Origin: Bradyrhizobium sp. WSM1417
Lineage (GTDB): Bacteria > Pseudomonadota > Alphaproteobacteria > Rhizobiales > Xanthobacteraceae
Reading direction: 5' to 3'
Length of the DNA: 64,000 nt
Assembly: GCF_000515415.1 (NCBI RefSeq)
Contig: NZ_KI911783.1
Coordinates: 2,470,392 to 2,534,391, forward strand
Shown here: piece after piece, positions 28,289 through 37,348 of the stretch
Layout of the letters: the number at the start of each line of letters is the position of its first letter
How positions within the stretch are numbered: the first letter of the stretch is position 1
Notes under the pieces: model-generated
Databases searched by the model: none
Seen by the model: the letters and a program-made list of their open reading frames with translations, nothing else
What the model was told of the DNA's origin: nothing
Position numbers and translations under genes: made by a program

Positions 28289-28560
28289 CTAGTCTGCTCC
28301 TTGTTCAGGCTTTAGCCGTCCAGCGACAATGAAAGAAATCCGTTGGTCTTCTGTTGCGATATCGTCAAACCAATTGTTAGTAGCCTCGTCGCATTTGGCC
28401 AGATGGTCGCGTACCGCATCGATAGGATAGATTGGCCGTCGACGTGACGCCATTTCAGCGGGTGGTTCGGATCCCGCCGCCACTGCTCCAGCGCGCCGGG
28501 CGTGCGTCGGATAACCGCGGCGGCCTCCAAATGGCGTCCAAATTAGAGCTGCCCGGCAGC
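28289..28560 (-). pseudogene. small helix-turn-helix (excisionase-like) protein, frameshifted
   Basis: Minus-strand text reads LEAAAVIRRTPGALEQWRRD then PNHPLKWRHVDG, then one base over RPIYPIDAVRDHLAKCDEAT. This is the pattern of short DNA-binding proteins of the MerR/excisionase class that accompany mobile elements. A one-base frameshift near 28440 splits it, and the start is not clear. Confidence 0.45.
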
Positions 28561-28599
28561 GTATCGATGTCGAACGTCGCGGGCGGCGGCATGCCACAG

Positions 28600-29175
28600 T
28601 TCTTGCGACAGCGCTTCGGCACGCGGAATTTTCCGGCTACTTGGCCGCCCTAATGCCGCGATCGGAGTCTTTTCGTCCTTGCCGCTCATGCCTCCGCCCC
28701 GAACGATAGTCGGTATGAGGCAATCAGATTGTAGGCTTCTCCGGCAAGAAACAAATATAGCGCGCAGGTATGGCTGCTGGATAGCTGCGGCGTGCAAATA
28801 GGACTGATCAAACCCGTTTCTGACGCCCTCCGACATCACGCGATGCAAGTGATCGGTGCGCATCATGAGATGGACCAAGCATTGCGCGGCGACATTCGAG
28901 TGAGTAGTATCCGCCCGGAACCTGGTCCGCATAGCGTTAGCGACTTTGATCTTATTCAAAGTTCGTTATCAACTCATCCAGTCTCGATGAGTCGTCGAGC
29001 TATTTACGCGAACAGACCCAGTCTTCCACGTCATTGTCGGTAATTCCAACAACCTCTGACTTGGAGCCGGACGATGTAGCTGGGTCCGCTCCGCTTCTTC
29101 TGTGGGGTCATGCAGAAAACCGCGCTGGAGCAAGCGCGGGACATAATGCTGGCGCTTACCAGGATGAGGAGACCT
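28600..29175. other. no gene recognised
   Basis: About 570 bases before the tandem repeat. A minus-strand frame with MSGKDEKTPIAALGRPSS lies near 28690-28545 and could be the start of the helix-turn-helix relic, but this is uncertain. Confidence 0.35.
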
Positions 29176-29988
29176 ATCCCATGCCTAGGTCAAATCCCGG
29201 ATCTCAAGTGTGCCGTCGTTGCAACCACTGCTGTCGCGTTTACGACGTATGTCGCAATCGCTTCGATAGCCGATGGTGCTGCAGTTGGATCGGCAGCTTC
29301 CTAGGCTCATCGGCGCTCCTCGAGGCTTGTCTTGGCAGGAGAGTTTGCGGTCGCCATCGCGTGGTACGGCATTTGCTAATCTCGTTCCAGTCGTCTCGGC
29401 TCCCGGAGAAATACATGGTCGATGTGCCAGACGTTGTGCTGTCCGCACGAGAAAAACAGTGCTTGCGGTGGGTAGAGGAGGGCAAGTCATCCTGGGAAAT
29501 AGGGGTAATATTGAGAGTCAGCGAGAACACCGTCAATTTTCATCTCAAGAACGCGATGCGAAAGCTAGAAGTGACCACCCGATCCCATGCCTAGGCTAAA
29601 TCCCGGATCTCAAGTGTGCCGTTGTTGCAACCACCGCTGTCGCGTTTACGACGTATGTCGCAATCGCTTCGATAGCAGATGGTGCTGCAGTTGAATCGAC
29701 AGCTTCCCAGGCTGATCGGTGCTCCTCAAGGCTTGTCTTGGCAGGAGAGTTTGCGGTCGCCATCGCGTGGTACGGCATTTGCTAAACTCGTTCCAGTCGT
29801 CTCGCCCCCAGGAGAAACACATGGTCGACGTGCCAGACGTTGTGCTGTCCGCACGAGAAAAACAGTGCTTGCTGTGGGTAGAGGAGGGCAAATCATCCTG
29901 GGAAATCGGGGTGATATTGAGAGTCAGCGAGAACACCGTCAATTTTCATCTCAAGAACGCGATGCGAAAGCTAGAAGTGACCACCCGA
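29176..29988 (+). repeat. 406-bp tandem direct duplication
   Basis: The unit at 29176-29581 is repeated head-to-tail at 29582-29987 with a constant offset of 406 and no indels. I counted about 20 single-base differences by eye, so the copies are roughly 95% alike. Each copy ends inside the same LuxR-type coding sequence. The junction is at ATCCCATGCCTAGG. Confidence 0.9.
29415..29594 (+). CDS. LuxR-type helix-turn-helix fragment, copy 1
   Basis: A 59-residue open frame behind GGAGAAATAC. It is a GerE/LuxR DNA-binding domain only: LSAREKQCLRWVEEGKSSWE then IGVILRVSENTVNFHLKNAM and RKLEVTTR. The duplication junction cuts its last codons (ends SHA). No autoinducer or receiver domain precedes it in frame. 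It could make a free helix-turn-helix peptide or be a dead fragment. Confidence 0.55.
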   Translation: MVDVPDVVLSAREKQCLRWVEEGKSSWEIGVILRVSENTVNFHLKNAMRKLEVTTRSHA

Positions 29989-30030
29989 ATCCAGTGTGCT
30001 ATCAAGGCGCGGCGCCTCAAGCTTATTTGA
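29821..30030 (+). CDS. LuxR-type helix-turn-helix fragment, copy 2
   Basis: A 69-residue frame behind AGGAGAAACAC, nearly identical to copy 1 but with the natural C-terminus (TTRIQCAIKARRLKLI). The DNA-binding helix SENTVNFHLKNAMRKL is intact. An N-terminal sensory domain is missing, so the protein is about a quarter of a usual LuxR regulator. The second copy of a 406-bp tandem duplication. Confidence 0.6.
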   Translation: MVDVPDVVLSAREKQCLLWVEEGKSSWEIGVILRVSENTVNFHLKNAMRKLEVTTRIQCAIKARRLKLI

Positions 30031-30309
30031 AGTACTGGAGTGCTGCTGCCGTCACTTGTGTCGACGGCGAGGTATAACATACGGCGCTACGGCTACTCCA
30101 TGAGATGGGATCGCATCTGCAGAGAGTAGTGGTTCGTTGTGAACGCAGAGGTATAATTAAATTCCGGGGCTATTACGAGAACGACGTTTATCTATTTCGC
30201 AGAAAGTCGTGGGGGCGCACCACTATAGGCCCGGTTCTGATCGAAGGTAGTAAGTCTCAGGCTGAAGCGGGCAACCTTCACGCCAACCGGCGCCGCAGCG
30301 CGCAGCCAG
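30031..30309. other. no gene recognised
   Basis: About 280 bases. An 80-codon plus-strand frame at 30105 has no recognisable motif. Confidence 0.35.
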
Positions 30310-30485
30310 ATCTGATTGGCGTGCGGCCCTCTAGGACGTCGATATAGACGCAAGGGTCGAGCAGCAGCTCCGCTCCGCCGCGACCGGAGATTCTACGGCA
30401 GGCGATTGCCTTCGCCATGCGCTCCGGATTGATCCGCCGCACAGGAAAAAGAAGCGGATAGAACAGTGAACTGTGGTACCCATCA
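30310..30485 (-). pseudogene. PIN-domain (VapC-like) toxin fragment
   Basis: Minus-strand text reads NPERMAKAIACRRISGRGG then AELLLDPCVYIDVLEGRTP. The LLLD-CVYIDVL segment is the first acidic strand of a PIN RNase. The frame then turns to unrelated sequence and stops. No antitoxin was seen. A short relic, below ordinary gene-finder limits. Confidence 0.45.
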
Positions 30486-31125
30486 CTCTAGTAGGTATGC
30501 AATTTCTCGCAGATCTCGCGAATTATAACGTATGAAAGAACTCGTCTTCCCCATTGCGGTGCGCAGCTTCAGTGTGTCCTCGCGGCATCGGGGGACGTCA
30601 TCCGCATCGCGGATGTTGAGAAAGTGATTGCTGTTTTCACGCGTCAAGGCGGCCCAGCCGCGCAGTTATCGTCTCGACAGATTCTCGGGGTCTCGCGGAC
30701 GCAGACGTCTTTCTCGCCGCGTTATCCGATCGAGCTGACACCGACGGGCCCCAGTCAATTGCTCCAACATCGCGGCCCGCGGGAATTACGGCCCGCGAGC
30801 TTCGATCAGACGCCGATCGCGGCATCCAGTTGCCCAACCTATGTTTTCGCTGCGCGGTGTGCGGCAGGCTGTCAGGCGTCCAGCGTAGGCCAAGGCGCAT
30901 TGTATTAGTCGGGCGGCCAGCGCTTGAGCCAAGTCGAAGTTTCTTGTGCATCGGGACAATGCTCGAACAGATTTTCGATTCCGAAGTCGGTTAAGGGCCA
31001 CGACGCGGTGTTCGCCGGCGCCATAGATCCAGATGACGCCGACCTCGGGATTTGGTCGCTCCGGCCCCTGAAACCGGATGCCTATTTAGGAAATAGTCTC
31101 GCTTGCCAAACGCTTTCTCGGCATA
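30486..31125. other. no gene recognised
   Basis: About 640 bases of debris. Overlapping frames on both strands around 30637-31001 look like shadows of each other. Confidence 0.35.
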
Positions 31126-31300
31126 TTGATCGATCGAACCGATGATCGCTTGCCCGTTCTGGTGGCAGGTAACGGCCGGGTACTCCTGGTGCGGCTGCGC
31201 CGCGACAAGCTTTGGATGTTTCCTGGCGGGCACCGGAGCGGCCGCGAAACAGCGGAGCATTGCCTCTGGCGCGAGATCAAGCCTCCAGTATGTGGCGTTG
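31126..31300 (+). pseudogene. possible Nudix hydrolase fragment
   Basis: Reads VLVAGNGRVLLVRLRRDKL then WMFPGGHRSGRETAEHCLWR and EIKPPV, which follows the Nudix pattern (LPGG..E.GE....REI.EE) but lacks the glutamate pair after REI. After this, similarity ends although the frame stays open into the peptidase gene. Probably the first third of a decayed Nudix gene. Confidence 0.35.
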
Positions 31301-31554
31301 CAGGATTTAGGCAAGCGCGAGGCGGCGAGTTGTCGTGCGTTTTTGTGCGCAACGTTGTGTTTGCAACGTCTTGGCGCATAGCAAGCAAGTGCGGGTTGGC
31401 TTTCATAAGGGAAAGCACGCGCCACGCGTCGTTTTGCGTCCCCGGTCCGCGCACGGAAGCATCAGGCGATTGGCCCGGCTTTTGCTCTCCTGCTTGCTAC
31501 GCCGTGCGGCTCCCCTGCTTGTCGGGATCGACCGCTGCAGAATGTGGATCTCTA

Positions 31555-32871
31555 ATGCTTGCACAGATCACAATCGTCTCGGAGCCACCTGCGAGCTTCA
31601 CGCTGCACAACGGCCTGCAGGTGATGGTGATCCCCGATCATCGCACGCCGGTTGTGAACCAGATGATGTGGTACAGGGTCGGCTCCGCCGACGAGACCCC
31701 CGGCAAATCGGGATTGGCGCATTTCCTCGAGCACCTGATGTTCAAGGGGACGGCCAAGCATCCGCCAGGCGAGTTCTCCCGGACCGTTCTGCGCGTCGGC
31801 GGCGAGGAGAATGCCTTCACCTCCCCCGACTACACGGGCTATTTCCAGCGCGTGCCGCGCGAGCAGCTTGGTAAGATGATGGAATTGGAGGCCGACCGGA
31901 TGACCGGCCTCATTCTCAAAGATGAGAACGTGCTGTCCGAGCGCGACGTGGTGCTGGAGGAATTCAACATGCGCGTAGCGAACAATCCCGATAGGCGGCT
32001 CACCGAGCAGATCAGGGCGGCGCTTTATCTCAACCACCCCTACGGCCGCCCCAATCTCGGCTTTCGCCAGGAGATCGAGAAGCTCGACCGTGAGGACGCG
32101 CTCGCGTTCTACAAGCGCTTCTACGCGCCGAATAACGCGATCCTGATCATCGCCGGCGACGTCAATCCCAAGGAAATCCGCCCGGTGGTGGAAAAGAATT
32201 TTGGCGACATTCCTGCACAGCCCGCGATCCCCGCGAAGCGCGTGCGGCCACAGGAGCCGACGCCCGCGGCCCCCCGCACCGTGACGCTCTCCGATCCCAG
32301 CGTCGCGCAGCCCACCTGGCGCCGCTCCTATCTCGTGCCGTCGGCTAGCACTGCGGCCGCAGGCGAGAGCCCTGCGCTCGACGTGCTCGCGCAGTTGATG
32401 GGCGGCGGGATCAACTCCGATCTCTACCGTGTGTTGGTGATCGACAAGCAGCTCGCCATCAGCACGAGCGCAAACTACCAGCGCACCTCGCTTGATGCAT
32501 CGCAATTCATGATTTCGGCCACGCCGAAACCTGGTGTCGGATTCGCCCAGATCGAGGACGCGATCGACAAGGTGATCGCCGAGCTGACGCAAAATCCCCG
32601 GCGCGCCGAGGATCTCGAGCGCGTCAAGACCCAGTTGATGGCGCAAGCGATCTACGCCCAGGATGACCAAGCGACGCTTGCGCGCTGCTATGGCACCGCG
32701 CTCACCACGGGGCTCAGCATCGACGATATCCGAAGCTGGCCGGACCGCATCCGAGCCGTCACCGCCGAGCAGGTGCGCGAGGCCGCGCAGAACTGGCTCG
32801 ACAACAAGCGCTCGGTGACCGGCTATTTGATCAAGGATTCTGCGCCCAAACCCAAGGAGAAGCGCTCGTGA
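31555..32871 (+). CDS. M16 zinc metallopeptidase, catalytic subunit, export signal lost
   Basis: A 438-residue pitrilysin-family protein. The inverted zinc motif is HFLEHLMFKGT (HxxEH), with the third ligand in ERDVVLEEFNMR. The C-terminal R/Y-type half follows. Known relatives are periplasmic with a signal peptide, but here family sequence begins at once (PPASFTLHNGLQVMVIPDHR) after ATG 31555, and the upstream frame is unrelated. A hydrophobic run LARLLLSCLLRRAAPLLVG lies nearby in another frame. The product, if made, would stay in the cytoplasm. It overlaps the second M16 gene (GTGA). Confidence 0.75.
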   Translation: MLAQITIVSEPPASFTLHNGLQVMVIPDHRTPVVNQMMWYRVGSADETPGKSGLAHFLEHLMFKGTAKHPPGEFSRTVLRVGGEENAFTSPDYTGYFQRVPREQLGKMMELEADRMTGLILKDENVLSERDVVLEEFNMRVANNPDRRLTEQIRAALYLNHPYGRPNLGFRQEIEKLDREDALAFYKRFYAPNNAILIIAGDVNPKEIRPVVEKNFGDIPAQPAIPAKRVRPQEPTPAAPRTVTLSDPSVAQPTWRRSYLVPSASTAAAGESPALDVLAQLMGGGINSDLYRVLVIDKQLAISTSANYQRTSLDASQFMISATPKPGVGFAQIEDAIDKVIAELTQNPRRAEDLERVKTQLMAQAIYAQDDQATLARCYGTALTTGLSIDDIRSWPDRIRAVTAEQVREAAQNWLDNKRSVTGYLIKDSAPKPKEKRS

Positions 32872-34351
32872 CCTATTCTCTCACTAGGCGTGCCGTTCTC
32901 GGTGGGGCCTCGCTCGCGCTCGCGACGCTCGGCTCTGCACCATGATTTGCGCTACCAAGATCCAGCGCCTGATCTCGCCCGGCGGCATCGAAGCCTGGTT
33001 CGTGCAGGAGGCCACCGTCCCGCTGATCGCGATGAAATATGCCTTCGGCGGCGGCGCCAGCCAGGATCCGGCTGAGAAGCCCGGCGTCGGTCACCTGGTC
33101 GCCGGCCTGCTCGGCGAAGGCTCCGGCGATCTCGATTCCAAGAGCTTTCACGAGCGGCTCGACCGCCGCGCCATTGAGCTGAGCTTTACCTCGTCCCGTG
33201 ACCAGTTTCGCGGCTCCTTGCGCATGCTCAAGGACAACAAGGATGAGGCTTTCGACCTGCTGCGGATAGCGCTGACCTCGCCGCGTTTCGATGCGCCCGA
33301 TGTCGAACGGATCCGTGCGGCGGTGCTCGCGAACATTCGGCATGACTCTGCCAATCCTTCAACGCTCGCTCATCGCAAGTTCTTCGAAGTCGCCTTCAAC
33401 GATCATCCTTATGGCCGGCAGGCCGGAGGAACGTTCGAGAGCGTGCCGAAGATCGACGTCCCCGATCTGAAGGACTATGTCCGCCGCGTGATTGCCAGGG
33501 ACACGCTCAAGATCGCCGTGGTCGGTGACGTCGATCCAGAGACGCTTGGCAAACTGCTCGACAAGTCTTTTGGCAGCCTGGCGGCAAAGGCGCAGTTGAC
33601 AGAGGTTGCCGATGTGGTTGCGGCAAAGCCGCCGCAGCGCGTCTACGTTCCGCTCGACGTGCCGCAGACGGCCGTGAGCTTCGGCGGTCCGGGCGTCCGC
33701 CGCAGCGAGCCGGATTTCATGGCGGCCGATGTCGTCAACCAGATCCTCGGCGGCGCCGGTCTGTCCTCGCGGCTGTTCCGCGAAGTTCGTGAGAAGCGTG
33801 GGCTCGCCTATTTCATCCGTGAGACGCTGATCTGGATGGATCATTCCGCGCTGTTCGTCGGCAATACCGGCACCCGCGCCGATCGCGCCGGCGAGACGGT
33901 GGAGGAGATCGACAAGCAGGTCCGCCGCATGGCCGAGGAAGGCCCGACTCAGCAGGAGTTCGACGAGGCCAAGTCATACCTGAAGGGCTCGCAGATCCTA
34001 GCGCTGGATACATCGTCAAAACTTGCGCACGCGCTGCTGCAATACCAGATCGACAAGCTGCCGATCGACTTTATCGAGAAGCGTAGCGCGCTCATCGACG
34101 CGGTGACGCTGGACGACGCCAAGAGGGTTGCACAGCGGCTGTGGGGCCAAGGCCTGCTCACTGTCATTGTCGGCTGTTCCCCGCTGGCGCAGCCCAGTCG
34201 ACCACCGCGCCATCGGCCGCAACGCCGCCGTCCACAGCTGAGTCGGCTGCCGAGCCATCAGCCGCACCCAATTGACCTTTGTGTTCGTGAGGTGACATTC
34301 GGGGAGCGTCTTGAGGTCGCTGGTTCAATCCGGCTCCCGCAATCAACTTGA
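32868..34351 (+). pseudogene. M16 peptidase-like partner subunit, signal peptide detached
   Basis: The GTG at 32868 gives a twin-arginine signal, SLTRRAVLGGASLALATLGS, but it hits TGA at 32943. The mature domain is open one frame over from ATG 32942 (KIQRLISPGGIEAWFVQEAT) to 34351. It lacks HxxEH and keeps the R/Y region (SSRLFREVREKRGLAYFIRE), as in non-catalytic partners of M16 heterodimers. A second frameshift near 34185 replaces the Ala/Pro tail; the original stop is at 34273-34275. Both subunits of the pair have therefore lost export. Confidence 0.8.
34314..34345 (+). pseudogene. 3' tRNA fragment (T-arm and acceptor end)
   Basis: GGTCGCTGGTTCAATCCGGC then TCCCGCAATCA looks like the T-arm and acceptor 3' strand of a tRNA. 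The T-loop is one base short and CCA has become TCA. The CCCGCA end resembles initiator tRNA-Met (CCCGCAACCA), but the identity is uncertain. 3' tRNA ends are typical attachment sites of integrative elements. Confidence 0.5.
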
Positions 34352-34370
34352 AAAGCGCTCAGATAAAGAC

Positions 34371-34420
34371 GGCGGATTTTGATTTCACCAGGGGAGGTTC
34401 GATCGCTCCCGCCCCAGCCA
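34371..34420 (+). pseudogene. 3' half of tRNA-Gln (UUG)
   Basis: GCGGA-TTTTGAT-TTCAC is an anticodon arm with anticodon TTG; GGAGG-TTCGATC-GCTCC is the T-arm with a G-G mismatch; CGCCCCA-G-CCA is the acceptor end that would pair with TGGGGCG, the usual tRNA-Gln 5' end. The 5' half (acceptor and D-arm) is absent. It is a partial copy such as remains at an integration site. Confidence 0.65.
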
Positions 34421-34742
34421 CGCAGTCCTGAATTTGGTCAGGCTTGCCCTGCAACGCGACAATGGGCCGGAAATCCCGGCGTTTCGCGCTTTCAGCTTTG
34501 TCTCCAGACTCCTGGTCCGCAGAACCAGAGGCGGAAATTGCGGAAAGTCTCCGGCCTGCCCGCGAAATATTCCCGTTTTGCGGAGACTAACGGCGGAGAC
34601 CGGTTTGACCACAACTGTCGGCCGGGCGCCGCAGTCGAATTCGCCGTCGTCTTTAGCTCGAGGAGGAGCGAATGGATTCTGGTCACTCGAGTGCTGCCGC
34701 GCGGGAGAACGGCACTGTCGATATTGAGAACTGATAGGGCCA
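34421..34742. other. no gene recognised
   Basis: About 320 bases. The minus-strand open frame here (RTAWLGRERSNLPW at its end) is the familiar spurious antisense reading of tRNA-flanking sequence and is not a gene. Confidence 0.45.
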
Positions 34743-34925
34743 TTAGACAGCGAGCGGCTTAAGCTCTAATTCGTCCTGCACTCGGGCATATGCAGCCTCA
34801 GCGGCCTTCGAAAAGGTCTCGGCTTCAGCATCAATGTATTATTTGAAATAGCGGAGCCCGGATGAGTCCGGAGCTTCAATACCAGCAAATTTGTAGTTCA
34901 CAGTCGTCTTCTTTCGTTCGCACAT
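34743..34925 (-). pseudogene. small hypothetical protein with internal TAA
   Basis: From ATG 34925 the minus strand reads KKTTVNYKFAGIEAPDSSGL then RYFK, TAA (34839-34841), and in the same frame YIDAEAETFSKAAEAAYARV then QDELELKPLAV to the stop at 34743. The even, charged helical composition on both sides of the TAA suggests one 60-residue gene with a nonsense mutation. Not recognised otherwise; probably part of the phage-like debris. Confidence 0.35.
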
Positions 34926-35066
34926 GCAGCATGAGTCATGCAACGAAAGTCGTCAAACAAAAAGGTAACTATTGGGGCATAAGGCTGCTTAAGGTGCAGC
35001 ACAGATTAACATGTGACAATTGGATTTCGGCAAATCAGGCCTATATTAAAGGCGGGAGGATTGCCC

Positions 35067-35210
35067 ATGCCTGAGTATCTCGAAGATTTGCAGATGCTTC
35101 GTTTGATTAAGTCATTTCGGAAAATCAAAGACCCGGAAGTTCGCCGCCTAATCCTGCGCTTTGTCGAGGAGAAGCTGACGGAGACCATGAAAGTGAAGGA
35201 GCAAAGCTGA
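35067..35210 (+). CDS. small helical protein, hypothetical
   Basis: A 47-residue product from ATG 35067, with GGGAGGATTGCCC upstream. MPEYLEDLQMLRLIKSFRKI then KDPEVRRLILRFVEEKL resembles the C-terminal tail of many small rhizobial XRE regulators (RLIKAF..I.D..VR..I..FVEE). It may be a remnant of such a regulator or an independent small gene. Function unknown. Confidence 0.5.
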   Translation: MPEYLEDLQMLRLIKSFRKIKDPEVRRLILRFVEEKLTETMKVKEQS

Positions 35211-35324
35211 GGGGCCGGACTGTTTTGCGAACGAACGGCCCCATGCCAACCATGGCTGGAGAGCGCATTGTCATCTCGCGCACAGCTCTTGAATCTGGTC
35301 AAGCGGTGAGCTTATTTCAAAGCT

Positions 35325-36026
35325 ATGGACGATTATCCAGAACACCTTGCCCCTCCAAAAGACAAGAGGGGCGCCGTAGATCCCAGCAAATTTGATGAGT
35401 AGTGGATCACATCACAAGAAGAGTTCCCGACCGTGCCCCCCGAGGTCGCGAGGTATTGGCTTCATGAGCACTGGGGCTATTCATCCTTTTTCTGGCTCCC
35501 CTCAAGGCTGTACCGCTTTGACAAGGTGTCTTGGGCTGCAGAGACCTTGGGAAAAATTCTTTCCGACGATGATGATTTCAGGGATGAACACGTCAAGACG
35601 TTAAATCGGGGCAAATGGCTCGTTGAAGGCAAGGAGATGGGGCCATATAGGACTGCCCGCTACATGCTGGAACATCGGACATTCCCTTTCCCAATAGTGG
35701 TCCTTGATAATAGAAATGGCGGCGTAAACGGCCTGCATGCGCGATCGCGTGAGTTTCCGAAAGCTTATATGCTGGTGGAGGGGCACCGCCGCTTCAGTAT
35801 GGCATTGTTCTTGGCTCGGACAGGAAGGATTAGTCCCACGGTGCCGGTTTGGCTGATGACAAAAATCCCGGCTGGTGAGGCCGGGATATTCTCAACGAGT
35901 GGCGGGAGTGGGGTAGGAGGGCTGGGCAGAATGATGCAGTCGAAAATCCATCTCGCTGTAGAGGCGCTGCCACAAGCTCGCGCATACTTCGATTTAGTCT
36001 TTGTAGGCTCTCGCCCTTCGACCTGA
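35325..36026 (+). pseudogene. hypothetical protein with ParB-like EGHRR motif, nonsense-interrupted
   Basis: From ATG 35325 the frame reads DYPEHLAPPKDKRGAVDPSK, meets TAG at 35400, and continues in frame with EEFPTVPPEVARYWLHEHWG to 36026 (about 232 codons in all). Near residue 155 is YMLVEGHRRFSMALFLART, like the VxGHRR box of ParB/Srx-fold nucleases. The N-terminal part is unfamiliar. The amber codon suggests loss of function; reinitiation further down could still give a 197-residue product. Confidence 0.45.
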
Positions 36027-36135
36027 ACCACAACCGGCCTGTCAGGCGATATCAGGTGACGGTTGAGCTTGGCCTGGCCGTCGTCGAAAACGATCAAACC
36101 CGCTGACCAGGGATTGGCGCACATTTCGAGCTTAA

Positions 36136-36291
36136 TCAAGTAGCTCGTGGCCTCTTCTCCGGCTTTCTGCGGTACGTGACCGAGATGTAATTTCCGGCCG
36201 GGACGTAGGCGATTGCCTCGTAACCCTCGCACTTCGAACAGCAGGGCAGGACGTCTTCATACGGTTGGCCGCACTTCGAGCACTGCTTCAT
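36136..36291 (-). CDS. small zinc-ribbon protein, phage-like
   Basis: A 51-residue protein from ATG 36291, directly behind GGAGGAAGCC. QCSKCGQPYEDVLPCCSKCE provides two CxxC knuckles, followed by AIAYVPAGNYISVTYRRKPE. It is the only intact member of three consecutive small minus-strand genes. One frame over, an extension (YLIKLEMCANPWSAGLIVFD) continues beyond the stop, so a frameshift may have shortened it. Function unknown. Confidence 0.45.
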   Translation of the reverse strand: MKQCSKCGQPYEDVLPCCSKCEGYEAIAYVPAGNYISVTYRRKPEKRPRAT

Positions 36292-36354
36292 GGCTTCCTC
36301 CATACGTGTGCCCTCCCGTTGTGGGTAGAAGCGAAACGGGGCTTAAGGGTGCAT

Positions 36355-36546
36355 TCAGCGGAAGAGGTCGAGCTGGGGTGCATCGACGATGCCATTGTCC
36401 GGCTTGAACTTGGCGGTCATCAGGTCCTCCGATGCCCAGGGGAATTGCAGAAGCTCGCACGTAGGACAGGGCGAGTTCTCAGGCTCTGGTGCTTCCCGGG
36501 TCCACTGCTGGTGCTCCCAGTCGTGCCTATACCAATGTCAGAACAT
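36355..36546 (-). pseudogene. small phage-like protein with TGA at codon 3
   Basis: Reads MF-TGA-HWYRHDWEHQQWTREAPE then NSPCPTCELLQFPWASEDLM and PDNGIVDAPQLDLFR. The frame is otherwise open for 63 codons, so the TGA probably replaced a TGG. The start overlaps the preceding gene's stop (TGAATG). It contains a CPTC knuckle. No known function. Confidence 0.4.
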
Positions 36547-36732
36547 TCACTGCTCCTCGATTGGCTCATCCGCTTCGTACTGGCTATCGGTCAGGACTTC
36601 GGGCCGATACCTGGCCAGTTTCGCTTCCTCTCACTTCGGGCAAACCCTCGCGAGAGGAATACCGCGAGCGTCATTGCGCCAGCGGGACATGAAACCCGAA
36701 CCACGGGGGCAGGGGCGTGAGTCATCAGGCAT
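36547..36732 (-). pseudogene. small phage-like protein with internal TGA
   Basis: From ATG 36732 (behind CAGGAGGCTTCG) the frame reads MPDDSRPCPRGSGFMSRWRN then IPLARVCPK, TGA, EEAKLARYRPEVLTDSQYEA and DEPIEEQ. The C-terminal part (LARYRPEVLTD..Y.ADEPIE) matches small proteins I associate with alphaproteobacterial prophages. The TGA stands where a CPxC knuckle needs cysteine (TGC/TGT to TGA). It heads the three-gene run to 36136. Confidence 0.45.
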
Positions 36733-37018
36733 CGAAGCCTCCTGGAAAATTATCGCCGAGCACATTGCAAGGTCATCAGCTCTCCACGCGGCTTCACCAC
36801 TTGCGTGGTTTCCATGAACGCGCCAGCGTACCTACCGGAAGGTTTTACCGAGCTTGGGTGTAAAGTGTGCGTACGGAAAAGCGGTCACCCATCGCGGCCA
36901 TTGTAGTTATCGAATTGCATTCGGCACACCTTACGGAAACAAGCGAAAAGACTTCTTAATTTGCATCCTGAACCGCCCCGGGTTTGCCGGAGGCTCCAAC
37001 TCCTGAGAGGATGGAGCC

Positions 37019-37348
37019 ATGACAAGCAAGACGACGAACAAGTTTTCGCCTGAGGTCCGGGACCGTGCGGTTCGGATGGTTCTGGATCACGCCGGCGAGC
37101 ACCCGTCGCGCTGGGCTGCAGTGACATCAATTGCTGCCAAGATCGGCTGCACACCGCAGACGCTGCATGACTGGGTCAAGAAGGCCGAGATCGACAGCGG
37201 GCAGCGAGCCGGCGTTCCGACCGACATGGCCGAGAAGCTGAAGGCCCTGGAACGGGAGAACCGTGAGCTTCGACAGGCCAACGAGATCTTGCGCAAGGCG
37301 AGCGCTTATTTTGCGATGGCGGAGCTCGACCGCCGGTCCAAGCCATGA
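37019..37348 (+). CDS. IS3 OrfA, helix-turn-helix transposase subunit
   Basis: A 109-residue protein: [20 protein letters not shown] then [20 protein letters not shown] is the helix-turn-helix; [20 protein letters not shown] is the leucine zipper; it ends [13 protein letters not shown] as in IS3 groups with this OrfA. orfB begins in the -1 frame at its stop (ATGA), so either frameshifting or coupling could join them. Confidence 0.92.
   Translation: MTSKTTNKFSPEVRDRAVRMVLDHAGEHPSRWAAVTSIAAKIGCTPQTLHDWVKKAEIDSGQRAGVPTDMAEKLKALERENRELRQANEILRKASAYFAMAELDRRSKP

Noticed and set aside
30637..31001. Open frames on both strands
   Set aside because: They shadow each other, have no ribosome-binding sites and match nothing I recognise.
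31552..32670. 372-codon minus-strand frame
   Set aside because: Antisense to the M16 peptidase, whose HFLEH motif and alignment clearly give the coding strand.
34385..34612. 75-codon minus-strand frame ending RTAWLGRERSNLPW
   Set aside because: This is a familiar spurious reading of sequence next to tRNA genes, and here it lies over the tRNA-Gln fragment; no ribosome-binding site.
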